Positions 6,938 through 15,360 of a stretch of 15,733 nucleotides of DNA are shown here, in pieces. A model generated the notes under the pieces. The model had not been told where the DNA came from. It saw nothing but the letters and a program-made list of their open reading frames with translations, and made no database searches. The position numbers were made by a program, and so were the translations under genes. The stretch's first letter is position 1. Each line of letters opens with the position of its first letter. The stretch spans positions 1 to 15,733 of the forward strand of contig CAMLSB010000029.1 of assembly GCA_946482565.1 (NCBI GenBank), given 5' to 3'. This stretch comes from an uncultured Lysobacteraceae bacterium (GTDB lineage Bacteria; Pseudomonadota; Gammaproteobacteria; Xanthomonadales; Xanthomonadaceae).

Positions 6938-8849
6938 GGATCCGTTCCTCCAGGTGCGCGAAGTAGAGCTCGATGTAGCTGATGCCGTTCTCGCGGTCGA
7001 TCAGGTAGGGATTCATCAGCGTGTGGCGCAGGACCACGAGGCCGTCGTCGTCGTCGGGCCCGTGTGCGTCGAGGCCGAGCGACGCGAGGATGCGCGTGCG
7101 GTCGTTGGCATCGAGCAGGTCGAGGTGCAGGCTTGTGACCGAGCCGAAGAATTCATGCGACTGCAACGGCTGCCGCGGGTTGCTGCGCAGCCCGTCGTGC
7201 AGCGCGCGCACGCACGCGCTGGCGGCCGCGATGCTGCGGTTGCCGCGCGGGTTCACCGCCATGCACACCAGGTTCGTGTCGGGCGCGAAGGGGACGCAGA
7301 CCGTCGCCACGTCCGCGACCGCGGCCGCCAGTGACTGCGCGCCGGCGTGGAAGGCCTCGGCGGCGCGGATCGAATGCTGCTGCAGCTGGCCGAAGCCTTC
7401 GTGGTCCAGCGGCAGCACCTTGTGCGTCACGTGGACCGCGGCGGCTGCGGCGCCCGGCTTGGAGCCTTCGATGGTGTACAGGCCGAGACTGCGGTAATGG
7501 GCGAGGTAGTCGGCCGGCGCGTCGCCATGGAACACGTAGTCGGCGCCCTCGGCGAGCAGGGCCATCGCGCGGTGGTCGCGGCAGACGAAGGCTCCGGCGC
7601 CGTAGGGCAGGTAACCGAGCTTGTGCGGATCCACGGTGATCGAGTCGGTGCGTCCCAGCGCGGCGAACGCGGCATGCACCTGCGTCGACGGGAACGCGTG
7701 GAAGCCCTCGGCGACTTCATCGCGGTTCCGCAGGCTGCCATCCGGGTTGCGGAACAGGCTGGCCAGGTAGCCGCCCCAGGCTGCATCCACGTGCACGCCG
7801 AAACCGAAGCCGCGGGCTTGCGCCTCGTCGCGCGCATCGCAGATCCCGTCGATGGGATCGATGCTGCCGTATTCGGTGGTGCCGAGCACGCCGACCACCA
7901 GCAGCACGGGTTGCCGGTCCCGCTCGCAGGCCCCGATGCATTCGGCGAGCGCGTCGACGTCCATGCGCATGCCGTGCTGCGCGACCGGCCGCAGCTGCGC
8001 GCGCCCAAGGCCCAGCAGCTTCAGCCCCTTGCTCCACGAGTAGTGCGCCGTGCACGGCGCCAGCACCACCGGCGGCCGCAGCTCGCGGTGGAGGTCGAAG
8101 AATGCGGCGATGCCGAGCTGTTCGAGGCGCTGGGCGTCGACCTGCGCGCGCCAGTGGCGACGCTCGCGCGGCGCGAGCCGGCCGAGCCAGTCCTGCCAGT
8201 GCTGCAGCAGGGCGATGCCGGCGTCGTGCCCGAGGTTGAAAGCGGCCCAGTCGTCGGGCGGCAGGTCTTCCCACGGCACGTTCGCCGCGCGCAGCGCGAC
8301 CGGGAAGGCCTTCAGCGCGAGCGCCAGGCGCAGCGCCTGCAGGTTGGCCGAGGTGCCGCCGGACGCGAGGTGGCCGAACGCGCAGGACGGCAGCGCCGGA
8401 TCATGCGGATATCCGAGCATGCGCGCGAGCTGCAGGCCGGCGCGCACCTCGAGGTCCACCGTCACCGGTGCCGCATCCTCGCTGACGTTGTTCGGGTTGT
8501 AGGGCAAGGTCAGGATCTGCGCCGCGAGCCCCGGCAACAGCAGGTCGGAGACCATGTGGCCGAGGTAACGCGGGCTGTGGAACGGCACCGACTGCTTCAG
8601 CGCCGCCGACAGTTGGTGCAGTTCGCGGCGCATCCGTGCCTCGAGCTGCTGGTAACCGGGGCGTTGCGTGGCGCTGGTCGGGATCGCGGGCGGATCGGCC
8701 GGATGGAAGTTGCGCCGCCAGTACACGTGGTCGCGCAGGAACTCGACGACCAGCTTCTCGAGCAGGCTGTCGTTTTCGCCATACGGGCCGAGGAAGCAGG
8801 CATCGACCATGCCCGGCCCGGCCGCCACCCGCGTTTCCGTCGTCGACAT
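6921..8849 (-). CDS. PLP-dependent group II amino-acid decarboxylase (tyrosine decarboxylase-like)
   Basis: A 642-residue fold-type I PLP enzyme. The PLP lysine is K410 in SITVDPHKLGYLPYGAG. H269 (TAHYSWSKG) should stack on PLP, D355 (VHVDAAWGGY) should bind the ring nitrogen, and GGTSANLQAL (164-173) contributes to the phosphate pocket. The length, the YNPNNVSED segment (117-125) and the DPHKLGYLPY form resemble the long bacterial tyrosine-decarboxylase branch more than the shorter glutamate or aspartate decarboxylases. The substrate cannot be read from sequence. It lies 6 nt after the SirB2-like gene and overlaps the desulfhydrase gene. An amine-forming decarboxylase within a denitrification operon is unexpected. 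No frameshift or missing catalytic residue is seen. Confidence 0.88.
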   Translation of the reverse strand: MSTTETRVAAGPGMVDACFLGPYGENDSLLEKLVVEFLRDHVYWRRNFHPADPPAIPTSATQRPGYQQLEARMRRELHQLSAALKQSVPFHSPRYLGHMVSDLLLPGLAAQILTLPYNPNNVSEDAAPVTVDLEVRAGLQLARMLGYPHDPALPSCAFGHLASGGTSANLQALRLALALKAFPVALRAANVPWEDLPPDDWAAFNLGHDAGIALLQHWQDWLGRLAPRERRHWRAQVDAQRLEQLGIAAFFDLHRELRPPVVLAPCTAHYSWSKGLKLLGLGRAQLRPVAQHGMRMDVDALAECIGACERDRQPVLLVVGVLGTTEYGSIDPIDGICDARDEAQARGFGFGVHVDAAWGGYLASLFRNPDGSLRNRDEVAEGFHAFPSTQVHAAFAALGRTDSITVDPHKLGYLPYGAGAFVCRDHRAMALLAEGADYVFHGDAPADYLAHYRSLGLYTIEGSKPGAAAAAVHVTHKVLPLDHEGFGQLQQHSIRAAEAFHAGAQSLAAAVADVATVCVPFAPDTNLVCMAVNPRGNRSIAAASACVRALHDGLRSNPRQPLQSHEFFGSVTSLHLDLLDANDRTRILASLGLDAHGPDDDDGLVVLRHTLMNPYLIDRENGISYIELYFAHLEERIRARLR

Positions 8850-8855
8850 GTGCGT

Positions 8856-9275
8856 TCAGCCCAGGAACGGCAGCAGCCAGCCGGCCGGGTTGTGCATGCG
8901 GGCGATGCCGAAGGCCGTGGCGTAGGCGAGCAGCGCGGCGGCGTAGAATCCTGCGCGCGCGCCGCGCCCGCGGCGGCTGCGCATCATCGCGATGCCCAGC
9001 ACGATGTAGGCCGCGACGAAGCACAGCTTCACCGACAGCCAGTGGTTGGCGAACATCGCGCCCGGCAGGATCGTCAGCAGCATCAGCGCGGCGGTGAGCA
9101 GCACCGTGTCGATCGTGTAGCTGCCGTAGCGCAGCACCGCGTTGCGTGGCCACGAATGCCCGGCCAGCACGCCGAGGCCGCGCAGCGCGAACAGCGCGCC
9201 GCTCAGGCACACCGCCGCGATGTGGACCTGGCGGATCTGCGGATAGAACTCGATCATGCCGCCGGCTTCGGTCAT
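8856..9275 (-). CDS. SirB2-family integral membrane protein
   Basis: A 139-residue protein with four hydrophobic helices at about 17-36, 50-72, 78-98 and 107-125. The opening MIEFYPQIRQVHIAAVCLSG fits the SirB2 family. H18 in this conserved opening and H78 at the start of the third helix (NHWLSVK) are possible haem or metal ligands. No biochemical function is established for SirB2 proteins, and the name comes from an old invasion-gene screen. The ATG at 9275 is used here; the Met at 9257 is an alternative that would match shorter family members. It lies 6 nt from both the nnrS stop and the decarboxylase start, inside the operon. A haem- or NO-related membrane role is inferred from context only. 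Confidence 0.8.
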   Translation of the reverse strand: MTEAGGMIEFYPQIRQVHIAAVCLSGALFALRGLGVLAGHSWPRNAVLRYGSYTIDTVLLTAALMLLTILPGAMFANHWLSVKLCFVAAYIVLGIAMMRSRRGRGARAGFYAAALLAYATAFGIARMHNPAGWLLPFLG

Positions 9276-9281
9276 GGCGGC

Positions 9282-10520
9282 TCAGCCCGGCCTGCCGTCG
9301 GTGCGCGGCGTGCCGTAGATGTGCAACGAGCGCAGGACCCAGGGCGCGAACGCAACCAGCCAGCCGGCTGCGGCGGCGGCCTGCCAGGCCATCTGGTCGG
9401 GCACGAGTTCTGCGACGATGCGCAGCACCGCGACCAGTTGCAGGGCCGCGAACGCGAACGCTGCCGCGCCACCGAGTTCCAGCGGCCGGCCCGAATGGCC
9501 CTGCGTTACCCGCGTGACCATGGCCACCAGCAGGCTGCCGAAGAAGCCGATGAACAGGGCGTGCGCCGGGGCCCGACCGAGCACGAAGCCCTGGCCCAGC
9601 GCGTACATCACCGATTGCACGACGTACAGCGCCATCGCGACCGGCAACCACGCGTAGCCGCGGAACAGCACATGCAACAGCGCGCGTTGGGCCGGCTGGC
9701 CGCGCATGCCCTCGGTCCGGGCACGCGGCCAGTTGTGCCACAGCCACGTGCCGGCGAGCGCGAACAGCGGCGCATCCGCCAGCCACAGCCACTGGTAGCC
9801 GTGGACCAGTTCCATCGCCAGGTGCAGCAAGGCGAGCGCCCAGAACACGCCAAGCACCCACAGCGGTCGCCACGGCTTGTAGCCCGGCACCATGTTGCCC
9901 GCGAAGAACGGGAACATGCGGTGCGCGACGGTGAAGTACACCGGCAACAGCAGTCCCCACGTGCCCATCTTGATCGACGCGAACACCAGGCGCGCGTCGC
10001 CGGTGTGCAGGAACACGGCGTACGCGAGGAAACCGGCGAAGCCCAGCAGCATCGCGCCGCCGCACGAGATCGCGTGCCAGGTCTTGCCGCCGTCGCGCCA
10101 CAGCCAGCGCAGCAGGTAGAACAGGCCCGTCGCCCAGCCGGCGATGGTGAACACCGCGCCCAGGTGCAGCAGGTGCGCGGGGCCGAACGCACCGGCGAGC
10201 GTCAGCAGCTGCCCGCCGAACAGGCCGATGCCCACCGGCACGTAGTGCCAGCGGCCGATGTCGTCCAGGCCCATCCAGCGCGGGAACACCGTGAGCAGGA
10301 AGCCGAACATGAAGGGTGCCAGCACCTGGTACTGCATGACGATCGCGTGGATCCAGCCGCCGTAGACCGCCGGCTGGCGCAGTCCGATCACGTGCCAGCG
10401 CGTGTCGACCAGCCACAGCGTCCACCAGGCCATGGCCAGCAGCACGTTGCCGGCGCCGACCGCGAACATCAGGCGGTGCGGCGCATGCGCGAGGAAGCGG
10501 GGCGAGGGCATCGTGTCCAT
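9282..10520 (-). CDS. nnrS: NnrS family haem/copper membrane protein
   Basis: A 412-residue polytopic membrane protein with about twelve helices. Family landmarks are GGWIHAIVMQYQVLAPFMFGFLL (54-76, split here only by the quoting: H58 then GFLLTVFPRW) and YFTVAHRMFPFFAGNM (195-210, with H200). NnrS proteins are found with denitrification genes. They bind haem and copper and protect iron metabolism against nitrosative stress without themselves being the main NO reductase. It follows the small HMA-like gene by 4 nt, and its ATG is at 10520; Met4 is an alternative start. Position in the norZ transcript matches the usual co-regulation of nnrS with NO reductase. Confidence 0.92.
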   Translation of the reverse strand: MDTMPSPRFLAHAPHRLMFAVGAGNVLLAMAWWTLWLVDTRWHVIGLRQPAVYGGWIHAIVMQYQVLAPFMFGFLLTVFPRWMGLDDIGRWHYVPVGIGLFGGQLLTLAGAFGPAHLLHLGAVFTIAGWATGLFYLLRWLWRDGGKTWHAISCGGAMLLGFAGFLAYAVFLHTGDARLVFASIKMGTWGLLLPVYFTVAHRMFPFFAGNMVPGYKPWRPLWVLGVFWALALLHLAMELVHGYQWLWLADAPLFALAGTWLWHNWPRARTEGMRGQPAQRALLHVLFRGYAWLPVAMALYVVQSVMYALGQGFVLGRAPAHALFIGFFGSLLVAMVTRVTQGHSGRPLELGGAAAFAFAALQLVAVLRIVAELVPDQMAWQAAAAAGWLVAFAPWVLRSLHIYGTPRTDGRPG

Positions 10521-10524
10521 GGGT

Positions 10525-10767
10525 TCAGCCGCTGCAGCCGCCGCAGCACACCGACGGCAGCTGGCGCAGTCGCGCGTTGTCCGCGGGCAGCCCGGCTTCC
10601 GCCAGGCAGGCCAGCAGCTCGGCGCGCGTCAGCACCGTGGCCATGCGGATGGTGCGGCCATCCGCGTCGAGGTCCACCAACGCCGCCGGATCCAGGTCGA
10701 CGATGGCGCGGTCCAGCGGCGCCAAGTCGGGCGCCGCCACCGGTGATTCGAACGCGAACTCGGCCAT
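10525..10767 (-). CDS. Small HMA-like protein lacking CxxC, with a C-terminal CCGGC metal-binding tail
   Basis: An 80-residue protein. From FES at 6-8, through DRAIVDLDPAALVDLDADG to LTRAELLACLAEAGLPA (46-62), it follows the strand-helix-strand-strand-helix pattern of heavy-metal-associated (CopZ-like) domains. The loop that normally holds MxCxxC is replaced by a shorter Pro/Ala segment without Cys (residues 9-17). The protein then ends PSVCCGGCSG, putting three cysteines (74, 75, 78) at the C terminus, plus C54 in helix 2. It could be a metal or Fe-S carrier that moved its binding site to the tail. It sits 4 nt after norZ and 4 nt before nnrS, both metalloproteins, so metal delivery to them is a reasonable guess. 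I know no named family. Confidence 0.75.
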   Translation of the reverse strand: MAEFAFESPVAAPDLAPLDRAIVDLDPAALVDLDADGRTIRMATVLTRAELLACLAEAGLPADNARLRQLPSVCCGGCSG

Positions 10768-10771
10768 GGGC

Positions 10772-13081
10772 CTACTCCCTGTCTTCGCGGCGACGCGGCG
10801 CGATCCACAGCCGCAGCATGAACCAGCACAGGGCCAGCGCGCCGACGCTGAAGATGGTGTCGCCGGGCACGCGCATCCACACCAGCATGTCCACGATCGG
10901 CTTGTTCATGAAGTCGGCCGAGCGCGCGTACCAGTAGCCGTGCTCGATCGCGGCCAGCAGCTGCATCGTGCCCAGCGGCAGCAGCGTGAGCAGCGCCATC
11001 AGCGCCAGGCCGATGTTGAGGCACCAGAACGCGATCTTGAGCGCCTTGACGTTCCACTGCAGGTGCCCGCGCAGGCCGCGCATGCAGAACAGCACCAGCG
11101 CGATGCCGAGCATGCCGTACACGCCGAACAGCGCCGTGTGCCCGTGCAGCGGGGTCAGGTTCAGGCCCTGCATGTAGTACAGCGACAGCGGCGGGTTGAT
11201 GAGGAAGCCGAACAGGCCCGCGCCCACCAGGTTCCAGAACGACACCGCGATGAAGAACAGGATCGGCCAGCGATAGCGCTCCATCCACGGCGTGGCCTGG
11301 CCGAGCTTCCAGGTGTGGTAGGCCTCGAACCCGATGTAGGCCAGCGGCACCACTTCCAGCGCGCTGAAGCTCGCGCCCAGCGCGACCACCGCGATCGGCG
11401 TGCCGACGAAGTACAGGTGGTGCAGCGTGCCGAGCACGCCGCCGGCCATGAACACGATGGTCGCGAACAGCACCGCCACCGCCGCGCTCGAGGCGCGGAT
11501 CAGCCCGAGCTTGGTGAAGATCAGCGCCATCACCGCCGTGGCGAACACTTCGAAGAAGCCTTCCACCCACAGGTGGACCAGCCACCAGCGCCAGTACTCG
11601 ACCTCGGAGATGTGGGTGTGCTCGTTCCACATCAGCGCCGAGCCGAAGAACAGCCCGATGCAGACGGTGGACAGGAACAGCAGGCCGACGATCGAGCGCG
11701 TCGGCGACGCCGGCCCGCGCAGGACCGGCCACAGCGAGCGCCCGACGAGGGTGAGCCACAGCATCAGGCCGACGAACAGGAACCACTGCCAGAAGCGGCC
11801 CATGTCGGCGTATTCCCAGCCCTGGTGGCCGAACCAGAAGTTGACCGGGCCGATGCCGAGCTTCTGCATCACCGCCATCCACTGCCCGGCGAACGAGCCG
11901 ACCACGATGATCAGCAGGCAGGTGAACAGGAAGTTGACGCCCAGTCGCTGGAATTTCGGTTCATGCCCCGACAGCGCCGGGCCGATGTACAGGCCGGTGC
12001 CTAGCCATGCGACCGCGATCCACAGCACCGCGAGCTGCGTGTGCCAGGTGCGCGTGATCGAGTAGGGCAACACCTCGGATATCGCGAATCCGTAGGCCTG
12101 CTGGCCTTCGACCTGGTAGTGCGCGGTGATCGCGCCGAGCAGGATCTGCACCACGAACAGCGCCAGCACCACCCAGAAATACTTGGCGGTGGCGCGCATC
12201 GAAGGCGTGACCTTCACTTCCGCGAACGGGTCGGACTTCGGCAACTCCAGCGGCAGCTCGCCCCGGCCGTGGCTGACGGCGTGGTGCCAGCCGAGCACGC
12301 CGATGCCGGCGATCAGGAACAGCACGCTGAAGGCCGACCACACCCACAGTGCCGGCGGCGGCGTGTTGCCGATCAGCGGTTCCGCCGGCCAGTTGTTGGT
12401 ATAGGTGACGCGCGCAGGTGCAACGCCGGCCTGGGTCGGTGCCAGGCTGTTGCCGGCTTCCGCCGGGCGTTCGGTCCCCGCGGCCCATGCCGTCCACCAG
12501 AAGAAGGCGCTGAGCGCGCGGCGATGACCGGCATCGGGCACCGTGCCTTCCTTCATCGCATAGGCTTCGCGCAGCTTCGCCGTGGCCGGATCGTTGCCGA
12601 ACAGGCTTTCGTAATGCGCGGCGACGTTCGAGAGCGCGGCCAGGCGATCGCGGCTGATCGAGATCGTGCCCGTGGCCGGATCGTAGGTGTTGCGGCGCAT
12701 CTCCTGCTGCAGGCGCCCGCGCAGCGCGCCCTGTTCCTCGGGCGGCAGCAGGTCGTAGCTGGCCATGCTGTCGTCCTGGCGCGCCCACAGGTCGAGCAGC
12801 TCGACCGCTTCGCGATGCAGCCAGTCGGCGCTCCAGTCGGGCGCGACGTAGGCGCCGTGGCCCCAGATCGAGCCCAGCTGCATGCCGCCCATCGACTGCC
12901 AGACCTCGCGGCCTTCCTCGATGTCGGCACGGGTGAAGGCGACCGTGCCGTCCGCGGCGACGACCTGCTCGGGGATGGGCGGGGCGGCGCGGAAGATTTC
13001 CGTGCCGGCCCAGAGCAGCACGCCGAAGGACACCACCAGCAGGGTGGCGAGGACGATCCAGAGCTTGCGCGTGCTTTCCAT
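10772..13081 (-). CDS. norZ: Quinol-dependent nitric oxide reductase (qNOR)
   Basis: A 769-residue single-subunit enzyme that reduces two NO to N2O with electrons from quinol. A first helix (7-29) is followed by the large periplasmic domain (30-240) fused in place of NorC, then about thirteen helices. Haem and metal ligands are visible: H347 (TRTWHTQLAVLW) for low-spin haem; H503 and E507 (HLWVEGFFE) with H554 and H555 (LHHLYFVGTP) for FeB; H646 and H648 (LHGHTALFG) for the haems; and E576 (SALEVVPL). The spacing equals that of Geobacillus qNOR as I recall it (508, 512, 559, 560, 581). GGGAGAA precedes the ATG by 5-8 nt. It is the first gene of a seven-gene operon behind an FNR box. Confidence 0.97.
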   Translation of the reverse strand: MESTRKLWIVLATLLVVSFGVLLWAGTEIFRAAPPIPEQVVAADGTVAFTRADIEEGREVWQSMGGMQLGSIWGHGAYVAPDWSADWLHREAVELLDLWARQDDSMASYDLLPPEEQGALRGRLQQEMRRNTYDPATGTISISRDRLAALSNVAAHYESLFGNDPATAKLREAYAMKEGTVPDAGHRRALSAFFWWTAWAAGTERPAEAGNSLAPTQAGVAPARVTYTNNWPAEPLIGNTPPPALWVWSAFSVLFLIAGIGVLGWHHAVSHGRGELPLELPKSDPFAEVKVTPSMRATAKYFWVVLALFVVQILLGAITAHYQVEGQQAYGFAISEVLPYSITRTWHTQLAVLWIAVAWLGTGLYIGPALSGHEPKFQRLGVNFLFTCLLIIVVGSFAGQWMAVMQKLGIGPVNFWFGHQGWEYADMGRFWQWFLFVGLMLWLTLVGRSLWPVLRGPASPTRSIVGLLFLSTVCIGLFFGSALMWNEHTHISEVEYWRWWLVHLWVEGFFEVFATAVMALIFTKLGLIRASSAAVAVLFATIVFMAGGVLGTLHHLYFVGTPIAVVALGASFSALEVVPLAYIGFEAYHTWKLGQATPWMERYRWPILFFIAVSFWNLVGAGLFGFLINPPLSLYYMQGLNLTPLHGHTALFGVYGMLGIALVLFCMRGLRGHLQWNVKALKIAFWCLNIGLALMALLTLLPLGTMQLLAAIEHGYWYARSADFMNKPIVDMLVWMRVPGDTIFSVGALALCWFMLRLWIAPRRREDRE

Positions 13082-13104
13082 GGGCTTCTCCCGGGGTTGG
13101 CGGC

Positions 13105-13146
13105 ATGGTGCGAGACGGCGCCCGCGACAGCCATGACCCAGGTCAA
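13105..13146 (-). promoter_or_regulatory. FNR-type box and -10 of the norZ operon promoter
   Basis: On the minus strand, TTGACCTGGGTCAT (13133-13146) differs from a perfect TTGAC-N4-GTCAA palindrome at one base. A CACCAT hexamer (13105-13110) is centred exactly 32 bp from the box centre, the class II FNR distance. It predicts a start at A13098 and a 17-nt leader carrying GGGAGAA. No hairpin terminator separates it from the fnr stop at 13157, so read-through from hemN-fnr probably adds to expression. No separate NO-specific regulator gene (DNR, NsrR, NorR) is in the window. Confidence 0.8.
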
Positions 13147-13156
13147 GCCACGCGTG

Positions 13157-13912
13157 TCAGGACTGCTGGAGGATCGCTCCGGCGATGCCTTCGAGGCGCT
13201 TGCGGTCCGCCAGTTCCACTTCGCGGCGGTCGACCTGGATCAGGCCTTCATCGTTGAAGCGCTTGAGCACGCGGCTCACCGTTTCCGGCGCGAGCCGCAG
13301 GTAATTCGCGATGTCGGTGCGCGACATCGTGAGCTGGAAGCGGTCGGGAGAGAATCCGCGCGCGGCCAGGCGCCGCGACAGCCGGATCAGGAACGCGGCC
13401 ATGCGCTCGTCCGCCGACCAGTCGCCGGCGAGCAGCGAGGCGGTGCCGATGTCGCGGCTGAGCAGCTGGAACAGCGTCTGCTGCAGGCGCGGCAGGCGCG
13501 CGGCGAGTACCGAGATCTTCGGGAACGAGAACCGGCACAGCGTGACCGTGTCCAGTGCGATGGCGTTGCAGGGGAAGCGGTCCTCGGCGATCGCGTTGAG
13601 GCCGATCAGCTCGCCCGGCAGGTGGAAGCCGAGCACGTGCTCGCGGCCGTCGCGGTCGATGGTGTAGGTCTTGACCGTGCCGGCGCGCACCGCGGCGATC
13701 GCCTCGAACGGGTCGCCTTCGCGGAACACGTGGTCGCCGGCATGCAGCGGGCCGATGTGCTCGACCAGCATGTGCAGGTCCATCAGCTGGCTCTTGTCCA
13801 TGCCCTGCGAGAGGCAGGCATGCGAGAACGCGCAGGTCGAGCAGAAGGTGTAGGCGTCGCCGTCGTCGGCGACGATGTTGCGGTCGACGCGCGGGAACTC
13901 GGTGGCGCTCAT
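13157..13912 (-). CDS. fnr: FNR-type oxygen-sensing transcription regulator with [4Fe-4S] cysteines
   Basis: A 251-residue Crp/FNR-family protein. The N-terminal C24-x2-C27-x5-C33 cluster plus C115 (RFPCNAI) match the four cluster ligands of E. coli FNR (20, 23, 29, 122), so it should sense O2, and probably NO, through an Fe-S cluster. DNR-type NO sensors lack these cysteines. The cyclic-nucleotide-fold domain spans about 45-150, then the dimer helix, then the winged helix. Recognition helix residues E210, S213 and R214 (PETVSRV) match the E-x-x-S-R contacts that read TTGA. The frame is open upstream, but the ATG at 13912 gives the right N terminus and follows GGAG. It lies 28 nt after hemN and likely shares its FNR-controlled promoter, giving autoregulation. 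Confidence 0.95.
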   Translation of the reverse strand: MSATEFPRVDRNIVADDGDAYTFCSTCAFSHACLSQGMDKSQLMDLHMLVEHIGPLHAGDHVFREGDPFEAIAAVRAGTVKTYTIDRDGREHVLGFHLPGELIGLNAIAEDRFPCNAIALDTVTLCRFSFPKISVLAARLPRLQQTLFQLLSRDIGTASLLAGDWSADERMAAFLIRLSRRLAARGFSPDRFQLTMSRTDIANYLRLAPETVSRVLKRFNDEGLIQVDRREVELADRKRLEGIAGAILQQS

Positions 13913-13940
13913 GACCGGCGCTCCGGAAGGCAGGGTCGGG

Positions 13941-15353
13941 TCAGATCGCGCGGGAAAACCGGGGCGCGGTGTCTTGGGCCTGGTTCGAACCAGTAAGGGG
14001 TGCGAGGTAGCGGTCGAAGCACATCGCGATATTACGCAACAACAGGCGTCCTTGCGTAGTCGCCACGATGCGGTCGGGGCCGACCCGGACCAGGCCGTCG
14101 GCTTCCAGCGGGGCCAGCTTCGCCAGCGCGTCGGCAAAGTAGCTGGCGAAATCGACGCCGTGGCGCCGTTCCAGCGCGCGGATCGGGATTTCGCCCTGGC
14201 ACATCAGGTGCTGGATCAGGTCCGCGCGCAGTACGTCGTCCTCGTCCAGGCGCAGGCCGCGGAACACCGGCAGGCGACCCTCGTCCAGCGCGATCTGCCA
14301 GCTGGGCAGGTCGCGCGGGTTCTGGCTGAAGCTGTCGCCGACGTGGCTGATCGCGCTCACGCCCAGGCCCACCAGGTCGGTATTGGCGTGGGTCGTGTAG
14401 CCCATGAAGTTGCGGTGCAGCGTGCCGCGTTCCTGCGCCTGCGCCAGGTCGTCGTCGGGCAGGGCGAAGTGGTCCATGCCGATGTAGGCGTAGCCGGCGG
14501 CGGTCAGCTTGTCGATCGCCAGCTGCAGCAGCGACAGTTTCGTCGCCGCGTCCGGCAGCTGCGACGCGTCGATCTGGCGTTGCGCCTTGAACATCGCCGG
14601 CAGGTGCGCGTAGCTGTAGACGGCGAGCCGGTCGGGCCGCATGTCGACCACGGTGTCGAGCGTGCGCGCGAAGCCCTCCGCCGACTGCTTCGGCAACCCG
14701 TAGATCAGGTCGATGTTCACCGAGCGGAAGCCGGATTCGCGGCAGGCATCGACCACCGCGCGCGTTTCCTCGACCGACTGGATCCGGTTCACCGCTTCCT
14801 GCACCGCCGGGTCGAAGTCCTGCACGCCGAAGCTGGCGCGGTTGAAGCCCAGCGCGCCGAGCGCACGCACGTCCGGCGCGTTGGTGAAGCGCGGGTCGAG
14901 TTCGATCGACAGGTCGCGCGTCGACGAATCGGAGAAGCGGAAATGGCTGCGCAGCGTGTCGAGCAGTTCGCCCAGCTGCGCCGGCGACAGGAAGTTGGGC
15001 GTGCCGCCGCCCAGGTGGAGCTGGATGACTTCACGGTCGCGGTCGAACAGCTCGGCCGTGAGCGCGATCTCGCGGTACAGGCGCACCAGGTAGGCCGCGC
15101 CGCGCGCGAGGTCGCGGGTGATGATGCGGTTGCAGCCGCAGTAGAAGCACGGGCTCATGCAGAACGGCACGTGCACGTACAGCGACAGGCGCGGCGGGAT
15201 CGGGTCGCCGTTGCTGGCGGCGACCGCCGCGCGCAGTTCCGCTTCGCCGAAGCCCGCGTGGAATTGCGGCGCGGTCGGGTACGAGGTGTAACGCGGGCCC
15301 GGCCGGTCGTAGCGGGTCAGCAGGTCGGCGTCGAAGCGGGGATTGGCGAGCAT
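13941..15353 (-). CDS. hemN: Oxygen-independent coproporphyrinogen III dehydrogenase (HemN)
   Basis: A 470-residue radical-SAM enzyme that converts coproporphyrinogen III to protoporphyrinogen IX without oxygen, in the cytoplasm. The start RYDRPGPRYTSYPTAPQF (14-31) is a HemN hallmark. The cluster motif is C65-x3-C69-x2-C72-x-C74 (E. coli 62, 66, 69, 71). GGGTPNFL (SAM glycine motif) and the HemN C-terminal domain (from about 370) follow. The ATG at 15353 is preferred to the GTG at 15371 because the predicted transcript start lies at 15354. No Shine-Dalgarno sequence precedes the ATG, which fits a leaderless message. It heads a probable hemN-fnr operon. Confidence 0.96.
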   Translation of the reverse strand: MLANPRFDADLLTRYDRPGPRYTSYPTAPQFHAGFGEAELRAAVAASNGDPIPPRLSLYVHVPFCMSPCFYCGCNRIITRDLARGAAYLVRLYREIALTAELFDRDREVIQLHLGGGTPNFLSPAQLGELLDTLRSHFRFSDSSTRDLSIELDPRFTNAPDVRALGALGFNRASFGVQDFDPAVQEAVNRIQSVEETRAVVDACRESGFRSVNIDLIYGLPKQSAEGFARTLDTVVDMRPDRLAVYSYAHLPAMFKAQRQIDASQLPDAATKLSLLQLAIDKLTAAGYAYIGMDHFALPDDDLAQAQERGTLHRNFMGYTTHANTDLVGLGVSAISHVGDSFSQNPRDLPSWQIALDEGRLPVFRGLRLDEDDVLRADLIQHLMCQGEIPIRALERRHGVDFASYFADALAKLAPLEADGLVRVGPDRIVATTQGRLLLRNIAMCFDRYLAPLTGSNQAQDTAPRFSRAI

Positions 15354-15360
15354 GGGGTGC

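Noticed and set aside
7347..10937. A 1,196-codon open frame on the plus strand, antisense to most of the decarboxylase, SirB2, nnrS and HMA-like genes.
   Set aside because: It is low in hydrophobic patterning, very rich in Arg, Gln, His and Ala, and lacks any domain. The opposite strand holds several clear protein families. Long antisense frames are expected at this GC content.
12041..13996. A 651-codon plus-strand frame across norZ and fnr.
   Set aside because: Same reason: composition typical of a shadow of GC-rich genes; norZ and fnr on the minus strand have complete catalytic and ligand residues.
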